DNA of 64,000 bases, taken from CAZIKF01 sp964539825. Its GTDB lineage: Bacteria; Muiribacteriota; UBA6191. Positions 63,355 through 64,000 of this stretch are shown here, piece after piece (the stretch's first letter is position 1; every line of letters begins with the position of its first letter). Position numbers and translations under genes: made by a program. Location of the stretch: NCBI GenBank assembly GCA_964539825.1, contig CAZIKF010000005.1, positions 1 to 64,000 of the forward strand, given 5' to 3'. Under the pieces are notes generated by a model. It was not told the DNA's origin. It searched no databases and saw nothing but the letters and a program-made list of their open reading frames with translations.

Positions 63355-64000
63355 TCATGTTAGCTGGCTGAGAACTTCCTTGAGATCAGCGGCAAAGACT
63401 TCTACTTCGTCGATAGCGGTATCAAATGAGGTCATCCATCTTACTATTTTCTCTCTTTCTGACCATACGTGATAGTGATGACCTCTTTTCCACATGGCCT
63501 CGTTAGCTTCCATGGAGACCCTGGCAAACACAGCATTAGATTCGATTGGATAGACAATCTCGACACCGTGAATGGAAGAAACCAATTCTCCAAGACGTAG
63601 AGCCATTGAATTGGCCAAAGAGGCATTTCTCTTCCATAGGTCCTCTTTAAGATAGGATAGTAACTGAGCGCTAATGTAGCGCATCTTTGAAGCCAATTGC
63701 GAACACTGCTTTCTTAGAAATTTAGCTTGCAGAGCCGCATTTTGATTAGAGAAAATGAGAGCTTCTCCCATCAATAGTCCATTTTTGGTGCCTCCAAAAG
63801 AAATCACATCTGCCCCTGATACCTGAAGAAATTCGGCTGGTGTCATTTTTAGGCTAACCAGGGCGTTTGAGAGCCTGGCGCCATCGACGTATAAGAACCA
63901 TCCGTGGCGATCTTTGAATTCTCGTATTCTACCAAGTTCCTCGGGATGATAAACGGTACCTATCTCAGTTGCCTGGGTGAGGCTAAGCACCTTGGGCTGA
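63355..64000 (-). CDS. ltaE: Low-specificity L-threonine aldolase (5' end outside window)
   Basis: LtaE is a PLP enzyme that splits threonine into glycine and acetaldehyde. The frame is open to the window edge, so the N-terminus is missing. The visible part has SLTQATEIGTVY, YVDGARLSNALVSL, the PLP lysine motif SFGGTKNG and SNAVFARVS. These match the threonine aldolase family well. Length suggests about the C-terminal 60 percent is present. Confidence 0.88.
   Translation of the reverse strand, partial: QPKVLSLTQATEIGTVYHPEELGRIREFKDRHGWFLYVDGARLSNALVSLKMTPAEFLQVSGADVISFGGTKNGLLMGEALIFSNQNAALQAKFLRKQCSQLASKMRYISAQLLSYLKEDLWKRNASLANSMALRLGELVSSIHGVEIVYPIESNAVFARVSMEANEAMWKRGHHYHVWSEREKIVRWMTSFDTAIDEVEVFAADLKEVLSQLT

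Overview
The window looks like a chromosomal segment of a spirochaete (phylum Spirochaetota), probably on the Leptospira side of the phylum. The strongest sign is the flagellar block at 46.7-62.7 kb. It carries the spirochaete collar protein FlbB, FlbD, a FliY-type switch protein, two MotB paralogues and two FliL paralogues. TPR, FecR, PilZ and Sel1-repeat proteins and many signal peptides fit the same group. The assignment to the phylum is firm; the closer placement is inference. No rRNA, tRNA, CRISPR array, prophage or transposase gene was seen.

Layout. 0-6.1 kb: a partial surface lipoprotein, an unknown membrane protein, recJ-miaB, and a glycosidase-like pseudogene. 6.1-9 kb: a MetF-type reductase, an FtsX-like permease and a secreted protein on the plus strand. 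9-15.3 kb: a minus-strand run sfsA - O-antigen ligase-like - tgt - rpsT - maf - unknown. 15.4-17.7 kb: two secreted proteins, one a Gly/Tyr-rich repeat protein. 17.8-21.4 kb: pheT-holA. 21.5-30.8 kb: a long minus-strand run with a membrane TPR protein carrying a degraded Mrr-like domain, two PilZ proteins, two further TPR proteins, accC with an AccB-like protein lacking the biotin lysine, a HIT protein and an AsnB-like secreted protein. 30.9-35 kb: a Sel1-repeat protein and two dynamin-like GTPases. 35-39.5 kb: xanthine dehydrogenase xdhABC. 39.7-43.5 kb: two tandem FecR-domain proteins, the second with a very long Ala/Lys/Glu-rich coil. 43.5-46.3 kb: hemA with a CcsA/HemX-like gene, and an unknown protein.

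46.7-62.7 kb, minus strand: flbD-motA-motB-motB-fliL, then a break holding plus-strand mogA and a palindromic element, then fliL-fliM-fliY-fliO-flgB-flgC-fliE-fliF-fliH-fliI-fliJ-flbB-SPOR protein. The export-gate genes fliPQR/flhBA, the hook genes and fliG are not here. fliG is missing from its usual place between fliF and fliH. The window ends with a phasin-like gene and a partial threonine aldolase.

The most unusual non-coding feature is a family of three long palindromic elements (46273-46423, 46574-46756, 58363-58541), each starting at or beside a stop codon. They share a roughly 43-nt apical core, but each has its own unrelated self-complementary arms. Mismatches between the arms are strongly biased to changes that keep G-U pairing on the strand carrying the core. 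That pattern suggests a structured RNA or an RNA-folding mobile element. Degenerate, internally deleted copies lie next to two of them.
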